A stretch of 64,000 nt of DNA from CAYULW01 sp964445815. Lineage in GTDB: Bacteria > Bacteroidota > Bacteroidia > Flavobacteriales_E > Vicingaceae. Every line of letters begins with the position of its first letter. Position 1 is the stretch's first letter. The notes beneath the pieces are model-generated. The model made no database searches and was not told the origin of the DNA. It saw only the letters and a program-made list of their open reading frames with translations. Shown here one piece after another: positions 49,554 through 58,455 of this stretch. A program made the translations under genes and the position numbers. The DNA is taken from the NCBI GenBank assembly GCA_964445815.1, contig CAYULW010000004.1:248001-312000 (forward strand), written 5' to 3'.

Positions 49554-51308
49554 TCATTGAGTGTAAATAGCACTCACTTTTATATGAACATCATCAATCA
49601 AAAAGGCTTTCTTTTTGGGATTCCAAATGTAAATCTTGGCGCTTTGGGTATTTGTTTCTAAACTATGCAATTGCACGGTATAAGCGTAAGTTTTCCAATC
49701 ACCGTATTTATTAGACGGCACTTCGTTGATCTTGATCGGATAATAAGCCTGACGTTGCATTTCTCGATCCATAAAATCGAAGACGATAAATGCTTCATTA
49801 CATGCGCCTGTTTCCAATTCTTTTCTCTTCAATTCTAATTCAAAAAATAAACCGTCGTTGTTGATGAAATCAGCATTTAAGGGCAAGTCTATACTGAACT
49901 TGAACTCTTTGTTGGAATAATCAAGAACCGATTGCTGCTGTTGGTTATTGTCAAATTCAAAACCAAAATGTTCTTCAAAAATCATCTTTTGAGATTTGTG
50001 ATAGGCGATGATGTCCTTATTGCCGCCCAATTGTCCTCTGTAAATAGAATCGGTTTTTAAGAATGCATAGCGGTATTTCTCATAATTCATGTCCCAAGAA
50101 GAGAGTATACCGGCTTTAACTTGATAGCTTTGAATGAGATTGAGCGGAATGATCAATAGGCAAATGATCAGTACTGTAGTTTTCAAAGATTTGGGGCGGG
50201 TAAATTGTAGGAGGTAGGCAAAAAGGATGGCGAAGAAAATAGAGAAGTCTACCAGTGAGCGCTGTCCGAATGAATTGGCATAATACCAGTTCCACCATGC
50301 ACTGAGTACATAGGTGATACCTATAAAAAAGAGCAGAGCTATATAAAATTGCCTTTTGTTTTTGCGGAATAGGACAACTAAACCAAAGAGTGAAAGACCT
50401 AATAGAGGCGTATAAATGAAAGCCCCTTTTCTAAAACTAAAAAGATAATCCCATAAAGATGGATCGAGAAAATAAAACCCTTCTCCTTTGTAGCTCCAGG
50501 TAAGTATTTGGCCACTTTGCATGTACCATAAAATGAACTGAAGTGAGACAAGCCCTAAAAATAAACCTGCATTAATCAGCAAGTTCTTAAGCCTTAAAAG
50601 AGAACTGAAGCCCTCTTTAATTTCTTTTACCGACAAAATCAAAGGCAAGCAGAATAAAACAAGCGCATCAACAGGCCTAATGATTACTATTAATGCTAAA
50701 GTCAACGTCCATATCTGAAACAAACGGTATTGCCTGTCTTTAAAAAGCTTTAGCGATAGATAAATAAATAGATTGATACTGAACCAGGCATAAATGTGCG
50801 ACATTCCCGGTTCAACCAAAGCGTAAAAAAGCAGATTGGTTCCGAATGCAAAAACCCAAAGCGTAACTGCAATAACTTTTGACTTTATTTTGATGTGCTG
50901 AAGAACCCTCGTCAAAAAAAAGAAGCCGATGAGATAATAAAACCACCCTGAAATTAAAATGGCCAATTGAAAAGGATAGGAGTAAGCATCGATCACTTTT
51001 CCTGAAGTTTGAGTATAGAGATAAGCCAAACCAAAAAAAGGAGCTTCAAGTAATGCAGTTCCAGCATAATATTTGTTTACGGCTTTTCCATCAATATCGA
51101 TAAAATAGCGTTGATCACTACTTTGTTGCTTGAGGTCATGCGTAATAAAAAGTTGAGGTAAATAAGCGTAATAGCCTTTAGCATCACCATCAATACTTCT
51201 ATAAGTCTCCTGTCTTTCAGTTTCCGGCATAACAAATACTGCAAATAACAGTAGACTGATTACTGCGATTAGGAATAGACTGATTTGTGTTAAGCGATGA
51301 TTAAGCAA
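49554..51308 (-). CDS. Multi-pass membrane protein, glycosyltransferase 39-like topology; TTG start
   Basis: A 584-residue protein. The first ~400 residues hold about ten membrane helices. A short motif near the start, SIDGDAKGYYAYLPQLFITH (about 38-57), has acidic residues on the outer side, as in lipid-linked sugar transferases of the GT-C/PMT type. The last 170 residues are a soluble beta domain that ends in KVSAIYTQ. It may transfer a sugar or lipid-linked group, but the acceptor is unknown. The start codon appears to be TTG (51306-51308), since no nearby ATG exists. It is convergent with the DUF58 gene. Confidence 0.7.
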   Translation of the reverse strand: MLNHRLTQISLFLIAVISLLLFAVFVMPETERQETYRSIDGDAKGYYAYLPQLFITHDLKQQSSDQRYFIDIDGKAVNKYYAGTALLEAPFFGLAYLYTQTSGKVIDAYSYPFQLAILISGWFYYLIGFFFLTRVLQHIKIKSKVIAVTLWVFAFGTNLLFYALVEPGMSHIYAWFSINLFIYLSLKLFKDRQYRLFQIWTLTLALIVIIRPVDALVLFCLPLILSVKEIKEGFSSLLRLKNLLINAGLFLGLVSLQFILWYMQSGQILTWSYKGEGFYFLDPSLWDYLFSFRKGAFIYTPLLGLSLFGLVVLFRKNKRQFYIALLFFIGITYVLSAWWNWYYANSFGQRSLVDFSIFFAILFAYLLQFTRPKSLKTTVLIICLLIIPLNLIQSYQVKAGILSSWDMNYEKYRYAFLKTDSIYRGQLGGNKDIIAYHKSQKMIFEEHFGFEFDNNQQQQSVLDYSNKEFKFSIDLPLNADFINNDGLFFELELKRKELETGACNEAFIVFDFMDREMQRQAYYPIKINEVPSNKYGDWKTYAYTVQLHSLETNTQSAKIYIWNPKKKAFLIDDVHIKVSAIYTQ

Positions 51309-51454
51309 TGAATCGAATTTAAATTAAAGGTCAGTAAATATTTTGAAAGAAAAATTTACGCCAAAATGACATATTAATCAATTTGTTTAAATATTTGATA
51401 ATAAGAAATATAAAATTATTTTTAAATTTTCTTTTATTCTGTTATTAATTAATT

Positions 51455-51469
51455 AAGACATAATGTCTT
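51455..51469. promoter_or_regulatory. Palindrome upstream of hsp20
   Basis: AAGACATAATGTCTT is a perfect 7-1-7 palindrome, 79 bases before the hsp20 ATG. A second inverted repeat, GTATC (51483-51487) with GATAC (51494-51498), follows. They are candidate sites for a heat-shock regulator, judged by position only. Confidence 0.4.
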
Positions 51470-51533
51470 GATTTTTGATCTGGTATCTCTCTTGATACTG
51501 TGAATGAAAAATATAAAAATTTAAACTTAAAAT

Positions 51534-51539
51534 AGGAGG
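51534..51539 (+). promoter_or_regulatory. Strong Shine-Dalgarno sequence of hsp20
   Basis: AGGAGG sits 8 bases before the ATG at 51548. This is unusual here, as nearly all other genes in the window lack such a site, and it suggests high translation under stress. Confidence 0.8.
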
Positions 51540-51547
51540 ACATAAAA

Positions 51548-51976
51548 ATGACAATTATTAAAAGAAAAGAAGCGTTTCCATCATTGTTGAATGAGTTTTT
51601 TGATCAAGATTGGTTCAATATGAATAATGGAATTAATGGAGGTTCAAGCATACCTGCGGTTAACATTAAAGAAAACGATAATGGTTTTCTTATTGAGCTG
51701 GCTGCGCCGGGCATGAAAAAAGAAGACTTTAAGGTTAATCTGGACCATAAGGTATTGAGTATCTCATCTGAATCAAAGAGTGAGTCGAAGAGCGAAGAAG
51801 GTAAATATTCCCGTCAGGAATTCAATTATCAATCTTTTAAGCGTTCATTTACTTTGCCGGAGAGTGTGGAGACAGATAAGATAGAAGCTACTTATGAGAA
51901 TGGCGTTCTGAGACTAAATATTCCTAAGAAAGATGAAGCAAAACCCCAACCCTCAAGATTGATTGAGATTGGTTAA
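51548..51976 (+). CDS. Hsp20-family small heat-shock protein
   Basis: A 142-residue chaperone. The alpha-crystallin domain spans about 35-130 and contains NGFLIELAAPGMKKEDFKVN and the closing motif ENGVLRLNIPKK (about 118-129). The N-terminal arm is short (MTIIKRKEAFPSLLNEFFDQ) and the tail RLIEIG carries the I-x-I motif for oligomer contacts. It holds unfolding proteins ATP-independently. The strong AGGAGG site and upstream palindromes point to stress control. It ends at a terminator shared with the convergent ABC gene. Confidence 0.95.
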   Translation: MTIIKRKEAFPSLLNEFFDQDWFNMNNGINGGSSIPAVNIKENDNGFLIELAAPGMKKEDFKVNLDHKVLSISSESKSESKSEEGKYSRQEFNYQSFKRSFTLPESVETDKIEATYENGVLRLNIPKKDEAKPQPSRLIEIG

Positions 51977-51983
51977 AGAAAAA

Positions 51984-52005
51984 GCGAGCAGAGCTCGCTT
52001 TTTTT
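51984..52005. terminator. Bidirectional terminator between hsp20 and ABC gene
   Basis: GCGAGC and GCTCGC (51984-51998) form a 6-bp stem with AGA loop, flanked by A-run on the left and seven T on the right (51999-52005). It can end transcription from both sides. The minus-strand gene stops at 52004, inside it. Confidence 0.85.
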
Positions 52006-53839
52006 ATGCCATTTCTTTTTGATCTTCCAATAGCTGTTTCTGATAGGTTTCATAATAGCTGCCTTTTTGATTAAGTAATTCTTCATGCGTACCGGACTCT
52101 ATTACTTCTCCATCATCTAAAACCAAAATTTGATTAGCATGTTTTACAGAAGAGATGCGATGACTAATGATGATGGCTGTCTTGTTTTGCATCAGATCTT
52201 TAAGGTTGCCAAGAATTTCTTCTTCGGTTTCCGTATCAACAGCCGAAAGGCAGTCATCAAAAATTAAGATGTTGGGTTGATTAATAATGGCTCGTGCAAT
52301 TGAGATTCTTTGTTTCTGACCACCGGATAGAGTAATGCCCCTTTCTCCAAGTTCGGTATCAAATTTTTTCGGAAAGCCTTCTATATTGGAGTAGATTGCA
52401 GCATCTTTAGCCGCCTTTATAATAGCCGCCTCTTCGATAGAGCCATCTGTTTTTCCAAAAGAAATGTTGTTCTTTATGCTGTCTGAAAATAGGAATACCT
52501 CTTGCGGCACATAACCGATATGGCTTCTCAGGTCATTAAGATTCACATCTTGAATGGCTTTATCGTCTATATATACTTGTCCGTTTGTAGCATCAAAGAG
52601 TCTGCAAATCAAATCTGCAATTGTCGATTTTCCGGAGCCTGTTTTTCCCACAATAGCCAAAGTTTCTCCCGGTTTGACTTCAAAACTTATGTTCTTTAAA
52701 GCTTTAGTACCCGATTCAGGATAGGTAAAGCTCACCTTGTTAAAACGAATTGATCCTTTAATTTCAGAATGTTCCCGAGTCTTGTTTTGAATCTCAGACT
52801 CGGTATTTAAAAATTCATTGATGCGCGTTTGTGAAGCCGCAGCTCTCTGAACCAAAGAGGTCACCCAACCCAATGCTGTTACCGGCCAAGTCAGCAAGTT
52901 GACATAAAAAATGAATTCAGGAATGTTACCTACTTCAATTTCGCCCGATATGGTTTTGATTGATCCGACATAAATGGTTAGAATGGTACTTAATCCGATC
53001 AGCATCATCATAATGGGAAAGAAGAAGGCCTCCAGTTTGACCAACTCTAGGTTTTTGTCTTTGTATTTTTCAGCTTCTTCCTCTAAAGTCTTGTTCATGA
53101 ATTTTTCTTTCACAAACGACTTGATAATACGAATACCGGAAAAACTTTCTTGAGAAAAGGTGGAAAGAAAAGAGAGTTGACTTTGCACACCCTCACTCAT
53201 CTTGTTGATTTTATTACTCACATAATAAATAAGAATCGAAAGAATAGGCAGGGGAGCTAAAGCGTATAGGGTCAATTCAACATCAATGCTCAACATTACG
53301 CTTACAGCTAAGACAAAGAGCGCAACCAAGTTGATTGTATACATGATGCCTGGTCCAAGGTACATTCTAACACGACTGACATCTTCCGAAATACGGTTCA
53401 TGATGTCACCCGTATTGTTCTTTTTGTAGAAAGAGATACTTAACTCCTGATAGTGTTGATAAATTTCATTCTTCAGGTCGTATTCGATCAACCTTGAAAC
53501 AATGATGATTGTTTGCCTCATGAAAAAGGTAAAGATGCCTTTAATCAGGGCCATGGATAAAATCAATAAAGAAAAAAAGAGAAGAGTTTGACCAAGATTC
53601 ATGTTCTCGGTAAAGGATGTTAGAAAAGTCATTCCCTGATCGGGAACCGCAGGTGTAGGTGCACTTTTTTCTGAATATCTTAAAAGTTCTTCTGATTGAG
53701 CAACAGCATTAAAAGCTTCTCTGATGATTTGAGCAGGGTAAATGCCAAAGATGTTAGATAAAGTCACAAAAAAGACCCCTATGATTAATCTGAATTTATA
53801 TTTCCAGAGGTATTTGTTGAGGTATTTTAAGGATTTCAA
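52004..53839 (-). CDS. ABC exporter, MsbA/multidrug-type
   Basis: A 611-residue half-transporter with fused membrane and ATP-binding domains. Six helices span about 15-330. The ATP domain has Walker A GKTGSGKST, the Q-loop YVPQEVFLF, signature LSGGQKQRISIARAI, Walker B ILIFDDCLSAVD and an H-loop IISHRIS, so it is complete apart from Asp in place of the usual catalytic Glu after Walker B. Such an Asp occurs in some Bacteroidota and heterodimeric exporters. It likely moves lipid or drugs from the inner leaflet outward. The substrate is unknown. It is divergent from the dehydrogenase gene. Confidence 0.92.
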   Translation of the reverse strand: MKSLKYLNKYLWKYKFRLIIGVFFVTLSNIFGIYPAQIIREAFNAVAQSEELLRYSEKSAPTPAVPDQGMTFLTSFTENMNLGQTLLFFSLLILSMALIKGIFTFFMRQTIIIVSRLIEYDLKNEIYQHYQELSISFYKKNNTGDIMNRISEDVSRVRMYLGPGIMYTINLVALFVLAVSVMLSIDVELTLYALAPLPILSILIYYVSNKINKMSEGVQSQLSFLSTFSQESFSGIRIIKSFVKEKFMNKTLEEEAEKYKDKNLELVKLEAFFFPIMMMLIGLSTILTIYVGSIKTISGEIEVGNIPEFIFYVNLLTWPVTALGWVTSLVQRAAASQTRINEFLNTESEIQNKTREHSEIKGSIRFNKVSFTYPESGTKALKNISFEVKPGETLAIVGKTGSGKSTIADLICRLFDATNGQVYIDDKAIQDVNLNDLRSHIGYVPQEVFLFSDSIKNNISFGKTDGSIEEAAIIKAAKDAAIYSNIEGFPKKFDTELGERGITLSGGQKQRISIARAIINQPNILIFDDCLSAVDTETEEEILGNLKDLMQNKTAIIISHRISSVKHANQILVLDDGEVIESGTHEELLNQKGSYYETYQKQLLEDQKEMA

Positions 53840-53849
53840 ACCGCTGATT

Positions 53850-53883
53850 TTTGATTTTTATCTGAATAAAATCAATACTTTTG
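53850..53883 (+). promoter_or_regulatory. Promoter of the leucine dehydrogenase-like gene
   Basis: TTTG (53850-53853) and TACTTTTG (53876-53883) are separated by 22 bases, matching the Bacteroidota consensus. It leaves a leader of about 70 bases before the ATG at 53961. Confidence 0.65.
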
Positions 53884-53960
53884 CACTCCGTTTTTAGGTG
53901 TCGTATTGGTACCCACAAAAATAGTATAAAAGATACTTGTAATAACATATAATTGGAAGA

Positions 53961-55067
53961 ATGAACGACGTAGTAGAAGTAAACAAACAAACCCAAAACC
54001 TGAACCCTGTTATTGAACAAATGTCAACCTATGATCACGAGCAAGTCGTATTTTGCCAAGATCAGGCAACCGGGTTAAAAGCCATTATAGCTATTCATAA
54101 TACAACATTAGGGCCCGCTTTGGGAGGAACCAGAATGTGGATGTATAACAATGAATTGGAAGCATTAAATGACGTCTTAAGATTGTCCAGAGGAATGACC
54201 TTTAAGGCATCAATCAGCGGATTAAATCTCGGTGGAGGGAAAGCAGTAATTATTGGCGATTCATATACTCAGAAATCTGAAGCATTATTTAGAAGGTTTG
54301 GAAAATTTGTTGAGAGCTTAAGTGGTAAATACATTACTGCAGAAGATGTTGGTATTAGTCCTCAGGACATGGAATATGTGAATATGGAAACTAAACACGT
54401 TTCAGGTTTACCAGTTTCTCTTGGTGGTAGTGGAGACCCTTCTCCGGTAACTGCTTATGGTGTGTACATGGGTATCAAGGCTTCTGCAAAAAAAGTGTTC
54501 GGAAATGATAGTTTGGGAGGTAAGAAAGTGGCTGTGCAGGGTGTTGGCCATGTTGGAGAAACTTTAGTAAAACACTTAGCAGAGGAAGGAGCAATCATAA
54601 CACTTGCAGATATTAACTCTGACAGAGCAAATACTGTTGCAAAGAAGTATGGAGCCAAGGTTGTTGACGGTGAGGATATTTATGACGCAGATATGGATAT
54701 TTACGCTCCTTGTGCACTGGGTGCAACGGTAAATGATGATACTTTAGGACGTTTAAAGTGTTCAATCATTGCAGGAGCAGCCAATAATCAATTGAAAGAC
54801 GAGGTCATTCATGGTAAAGCTGTTCAGGATAAAGGAATTCTTTACGCTCCAGATTTCTTGATTAATGCCGGAGGATTGATCAATGTATATCGGGAGGTAG
54901 AAAATATTTCTCAGGCTCGTGCTATGGAATTGACAGAGAATATCTACAATACTACATTAAACATATTTAGTTTGGCGAGCGAAGGTGGCATGACCACACA
55001 TCAGGCGGCATTAGAGCTGGCTAAACAAAGAATAGAATCTGTTGGTAATCTGAAAAAGTCGTTCTAA
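53961..55067 (+). CDS. Leucine/valine-type amino acid dehydrogenase
   Basis: A 368-residue enzyme of the Glu/Leu/Phe/Val dehydrogenase family. Motifs are IAIHNTTLGPALGGTRMWMY, the substrate pocket GLNLGGGKAVI with the catalytic Lys, EDVGISPQDMEYV, and an NAD-binding Rossmann segment VQGVGHVGETLVKHL (about 190-204). The length and motif set suit leucine dehydrogenase rather than hexameric glutamate dehydrogenase. It oxidises branched-chain amino acids to 2-oxo acids with NAD+. It could feed the MCC-like carboxylase path for leucine breakdown, but the carboxylase gene is 20 kb away. Confidence 0.88.
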   Translation: MNDVVEVNKQTQNLNPVIEQMSTYDHEQVVFCQDQATGLKAIIAIHNTTLGPALGGTRMWMYNNELEALNDVLRLSRGMTFKASISGLNLGGGKAVIIGDSYTQKSEALFRRFGKFVESLSGKYITAEDVGISPQDMEYVNMETKHVSGLPVSLGGSGDPSPVTAYGVYMGIKASAKKVFGNDSLGGKKVAVQGVGHVGETLVKHLAEEGAIITLADINSDRANTVAKKYGAKVVDGEDIYDADMDIYAPCALGATVNDDTLGRLKCSIIAGAANNQLKDEVIHGKAVQDKGILYAPDFLINAGGLINVYREVENISQARAMELTENIYNTTLNIFSLASEGGMTTHQAALELAKQRIESVGNLKKSF

Positions 55068-55071
55068 TTAG

Positions 55072-56013
55072 ATGCTGAACAGACGAATACTTCGTGTGAA
55101 AATCATGCAGGCTTTGTATGGTTTTTTTCAAGATCAAGAAGCTGAGATACAAAAGAGTGAAAAAGGGCTGTTTTTAAGCATTGAACGTGTCTATGAGTTG
55201 TATCTCTATTTTTTGATTCTGCCCTTGGAATTAGCTGATATTGCCGAAATTCAGATGGAAGAAGCCCGCAATAAAGCTTTGCCAAGTGAAGAAGACCTTA
55301 ATCCTAATCGTCGTTTTGTTGAGAGCTATGTCATTAAAGCCTTGCGAAATAATCAGGCGTTGAAGCAAGCTGTTGATAAATACAAAGTTTCATGGGCATC
55401 AGATCGTGATGAGTTGAAAAAACTTTGGCGAGACATTAAGAATAGCGCCTTGTACTTGAACTACCTGAATCAAGAAGATTCGCCACAAGCTGATCGAAAA
55501 TTTGTAGAAAAGATCATGACCCAATTTATTCTGGAAAATGAAAATTTATATTCTTCATTTCAGGAGCGAAGCATTTATTGGGATTACGAAGATTGCGATT
55601 ATGTGATTAATATGGCCTTGCGTTACTTTGGTAAGATTAAAGGAGAAGATCGCTACAAGCAATTGCCGGTCATGTGGAAAGATGAAGAAGAGGACTCTAA
55701 GTTTGTCAAGGAACTTTTTAGAAAAGTAATTGCTAAAGATGAAGAGAACAGTAAGGTGATTGATGCCAAAACAAGTAATTGGGAAGTAGACCGAATTGCA
55801 AGTATGGATGTTTTACTAATGAAGATGGCCATAACAGAGTTAACTGTTTTTAATTCAATCCCAATCAAGGTGACCTTAAATGAGTATATTGAATTGTCAA
55901 AATTTTTTAGTACACCAAAAAGCAAAGTGTTTATTAATGGTGTCTTGGATAAAGTAGTTGCCGAGTTCAAGCGAGAAAATAAGATCAGAAAAACCGGTAG
56001 AGGATTAATGTAA
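55072..56013 (+). CDS. nusB: Transcription antitermination factor NusB, long Bacteroidota form
   Basis: A 313-residue protein, twice the usual ~140 residues. The first ~190 residues contain extra helices before the NusB core. The start MLNRRILRVKIMQALYGFFQ is the conserved RNA-binding N-terminus, and the C-terminal part shows WEVDRIASMDVLLMKMAITE and FNSIPIKVTLNEYIELSKFF, then FINGVLDKV, typical of NusB. The length is normal for the phylum. NusB joins NusE (S10) in antitermination complexes on rRNA operons. It begins 4 bases after the dehydrogenase stop and leads the yajC-coaE cluster. Confidence 0.93.
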   Translation: MLNRRILRVKIMQALYGFFQDQEAEIQKSEKGLFLSIERVYELYLYFLILPLELADIAEIQMEEARNKALPSEEDLNPNRRFVESYVIKALRNNQALKQAVDKYKVSWASDRDELKKLWRDIKNSALYLNYLNQEDSPQADRKFVEKIMTQFILENENLYSSFQERSIYWDYEDCDYVINMALRYFGKIKGEDRYKQLPVMWKDEEEDSKFVKELFRKVIAKDEENSKVIDAKTSNWEVDRIASMDVLLMKMAITELTVFNSIPIKVTLNEYIELSKFFSTPKSKVFINGVLDKVVAEFKRENKIRKTGRGLM

Positions 56014-56034
56014 TATTAAATTAAACGATTTAAA

Positions 56035-56514
56035 ATGAGAAAATTAAGATTGATTATCGCAGTTTTTGCTTTAATTGCTTTGGCATCCTGTCAGAATAAT
56101 CAAAAAAAGGAAGGTGTAACTACCGACATGATTAATCACCCTAGCTCTGCGTCAGAAGAACAAGAGGAGGTAGCTCTCGGTGAGTTTGAATTTGAAAATG
56201 ATGTCATCGATTTTGGAGAAATATCGCAGGGAGAGAAAGTCGAGCGGACTTTTACCTTTACCAATATTGGAGAAGGCGATTTGATTATTTCTAATGCCTC
56301 CGGAAGTTGTGGTTGTACAGTTCCTGATTGGCCAAGAAATCCTATTGCTCCGGGTGAAAGTGGAGAGATTAAGGTGGTTTTTGACAGTAATGGAAAACAA
56401 GGTAGACAACATAAAACGGTGACTTTAGTTGCCAATACGACACCAAACACAACGGTTATAGCAATAAAAGGAGACGTATTGACTCCTGATCAACAAATAG
56501 AAAAAGAAGGTTGA
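56035..56514 (+). CDS. DUF1573 lipoprotein
   Basis: A 159-residue lipoprotein. The signal peptide ends in the lipobox ALASC (Cys at about 19). The mature part has DUF1573 motifs: IDFGEISQGEKVERTFTFTN and SCGCTVPDWPRNPIAPGE, where the SCGCT pair of Cys is a family hallmark. It has a beta-sandwich, ASPM/Hydin-like fold and probably sits on the periplasmic side of a membrane. Its role is unknown. It lies 21 bases after nusB and 1 base before yajC, in the usual Bacteroidota order. Confidence 0.87.
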   Translation: MRKLRLIIAVFALIALASCQNNQKKEGVTTDMINHPSSASEEQEEVALGEFEFENDVIDFGEISQGEKVERTFTFTNIGEGDLIISNASGSCGCTVPDWPRNPIAPGESGEIKVVFDSNGKQGRQHKTVTLVANTTPNTTVIAIKGDVLTPDQQIEKEG

Positions 56515-56515
56515 T

Positions 56516-56836
56516 ATGAATTTTATTTTAATGGCATCGCCTCAGGGTGGAGGTGGAATTATGGATTTTTTACCACTGATATTAATTATTGTGGTTTTTT
56601 ATCTTTTTATGATACGTCCGCAATTGAAAAAACAAAAGGAACAAAAGAGCTTCCGCGAAAATTTGCAAAAGGGCGATAAAGTGACCACTATAGGAGGTTT
56701 GCATGGAAAGATTGTCGAAGTAAAGGACAATACGGTGAGTTTGGAGTTGGCACCTAATGTCGTATTCAAAGTAGAGAAGACTGCTATTGCTGCTGACTTT
56801 AGTACCCAAAATGTTGCGCAGGAAAAAGGGAAATAA
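56516..56836 (+). CDS. yajC: Sec translocase accessory protein YajC
   Basis: A 106-residue inner-membrane protein with one helix (LPLILIIVVFYLFMIRPQLK, about 19-38) and a small cytosolic domain with the family motif GDKVTTIGGLHGKIVEV (about 52-68). YajC binds SecDF and helps stabilise the SecYEG channel. The gene lies in the nusB-DUF1573-yajC-ybbR-coaE cluster. The start at 56516 is 1 base after the DUF1573 stop. Confidence 0.93.
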   Translation: MNFILMASPQGGGGIMDFLPLILIIVVFYLFMIRPQLKKQKEQKSFRENLQKGDKVTTIGGLHGKIVEVKDNTVSLELAPNVVFKVEKTAIAADFSTQNVAQEKGK

Positions 56837-56863
56837 TCCCTACATTCACGAAAAAATAGATTC

Positions 56864-57847
56864 GTGTTTGATTCATTTAAGAGGCTTTTATTAGAATCCG
56901 ATCAAGGAAAGATCAAGCTCAATCAAAAAGCTTCAATTTTTCTTTTTTGTTTCTTTCTGTCAACCTTTTTCTGGTTTTTGTCAGTTTTAAGCAAAAGCTA
57001 CACGACAAACTTTAAGTTTTACATAGAGTATAAAGGCTATTCTTCTGATTTTATACTTCTTGAGGAGCCACCTGAATTTATTGAAGGGGAGGTCTACGGA
57101 AGTGGATATGAATTACTAGGAGAGCAGTTGTCATTGAGCAGGTCTAAAATCGAAGTCAATTTGGCGCAGGCAAGATCAACAACCACTCATGGAAGATACT
57201 ATATCAACACCAATAAACTGAGAGACCAGTTGAGAGAAAAGCTGGATAGGGATATACAGCTTAATGCCATTTTGAAAGATAGCTTAATTTTTAAGACAGA
57301 AGAAAGGATAGAGAGAGATGTTGAAGTACTCCCTCAGCTTCGTTTAGAGTTTGAGCCCGGTTTTGCTATGAGAGGCGCTGTTACAGTTAGACCAAATAAA
57401 ATAAAAGTTTCAGGACCAAGAAGTGTTATTGATACCTTAATAAAGTTGCGAACCGAGACATACGAGACTGTAAATATAAGTGATAGTCTTTCTATTGACT
57501 TAGACATAGAACTACCTGATGTTAGAGGCATTCAAGTCAGCAAAGAATCAGTTCAAATATTGATTCCGGTAGAAAAACATACAGAGAAGCAACTGGTCTT
57601 ACCGCTTAAGGTCAGATCGGCAAGTAATATTTCTGTTAAAACGTTTCCTGAAAAAGTAAATGCAGTCCTTTTAGTTCCCTTGAGCAAGTATGAAAACTTA
57701 AATGCCGAGTTGCTTAAGGCAGAAGTCAGTTATAAAAAAGGAATGAATACCGATAAACTAAAGGTAGAATTAATAGGTGTGCCTGATTTTGCCAAACTTC
57801 TGAGGATAGAACCGGATAGAGTAGAGTACATAATTAGAAAGCAATGA
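56864..57847 (+). CDS. YbbR-domain membrane protein, GTG start
   Basis: A 327-residue protein with one membrane helix near residues 26-45 (FLFCFFLSTFFWFLSVLSK) and YbbR-like beta domains after it (repeats around FAMRGAVTVRPNKIKVSGP and NISVKTFPEKV). YbbR/CdaR proteins act in the periplasm, in Firmicutes as regulators of cyclic-di-AMP synthase. Here no cdaA gene is adjacent. The start is GTG at 56864. The last 4 bases overlap coaE. Confidence 0.8.
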   Translation: MFDSFKRLLLESDQGKIKLNQKASIFLFCFFLSTFFWFLSVLSKSYTTNFKFYIEYKGYSSDFILLEEPPEFIEGEVYGSGYELLGEQLSLSRSKIEVNLAQARSTTTHGRYYINTNKLRDQLREKLDRDIQLNAILKDSLIFKTEERIERDVEVLPQLRLEFEPGFAMRGAVTVRPNKIKVSGPRSVIDTLIKLRTETYETVNISDSLSIDLDIELPDVRGIQVSKESVQILIPVEKHTEKQLVLPLKVRSASNISVKTFPEKVNAVLLVPLSKYENLNAELLKAEVSYKKGMNTDKLKVELIGVPDFAKLLRIEPDRVEYIIRKQ

Positions 57848-58440
57848 GTATGTTGAAAGTAGGTATAACGGGAGGAATGGGCAGTGGGAAATCTACTGTG
57901 TGTAACATCTTTAGAAACTTGGGGGTGCCTGTTTTTACCTCTGATGAAGTAGGGAGAGATGTGCTGAACACCAATGAAGAAATTAAAGAGAAAGTCATAA
58001 AAGAGTTTGGTAAGGACATGTATCAGGTAAATGGAAAACTAGATCGAGCCCGTATGGCCTCATTGGTGTTCAGTGACCCTGTGGCTTTAGAAAAATTAAC
58101 CTCGCTTGTTCATCCAAAAGTACAAGACCAATTTAACAAGTGGTTGGCGAATCATGAAGGGAGACCTTATGTAGTTAAAGAAGCAGCAGTATTATTTGAA
58201 TCCGGGATGTATCATGATTTAGATAAAGTGATTACCGTTTTTGCACCGAAAGAAGTAAGGGTGGAAAGAGTGATTCATAGAGATCAAACCATAAAAGAAG
58301 AAGTGCTGAAACGCATGCGTTTTCAATATACGGATGAGGAACGTAATCGCTTGGCTGATTACATTATCATGAATGAAAACGAAGAGGATTTATTGCCTCA
58401 GGTGATGCAGTTAAACGAGATATTTATCAATGAACTCTAA
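57844..58440 (+). CDS. coaE: Dephospho-CoA kinase
   Basis: A 198-residue kinase that phosphorylates dephospho-CoA, the last step of coenzyme A synthesis. Walker A is VGITGGMGSGKSTV (about 6-19). The family motifs SDEVGRDVLN, HPKVQDQFNKWL (about 96-107) and EAAVLFESGMY are in place, and so is the lid RVIHRDQ. The start overlaps the YbbR stop as ATGA. It closes the plus-strand cluster and is followed by a convergent DUF1801 gene. Confidence 0.95.
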   Translation: MSMLKVGITGGMGSGKSTVCNIFRNLGVPVFTSDEVGRDVLNTNEEIKEKVIKEFGKDMYQVNGKLDRARMASLVFSDPVALEKLTSLVHPKVQDQFNKWLANHEGRPYVVKEAAVLFESGMYHDLDKVITVFAPKEVRVERVIHRDQTIKEEVLKRMRFQYTDEERNRLADYIIMNENEEDLLPQVMQLNEIFINEL

Positions 58441-58455
58441 TTCCTAGGCTACATT

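Noticed and set aside
49558..49576. Inverted repeat TGAGTG/CACTCA as terminator after the DUF58 gene
   Set aside because: The stem is only 6 bp with a 7-base loop, overlaps the coding end of the convergent gene and has no T-run.
55072..56013. NusB fused to another domain because of its 313-residue length
   Set aside because: Long NusB proteins with extra N-terminal helices are normal in Bacteroidota.
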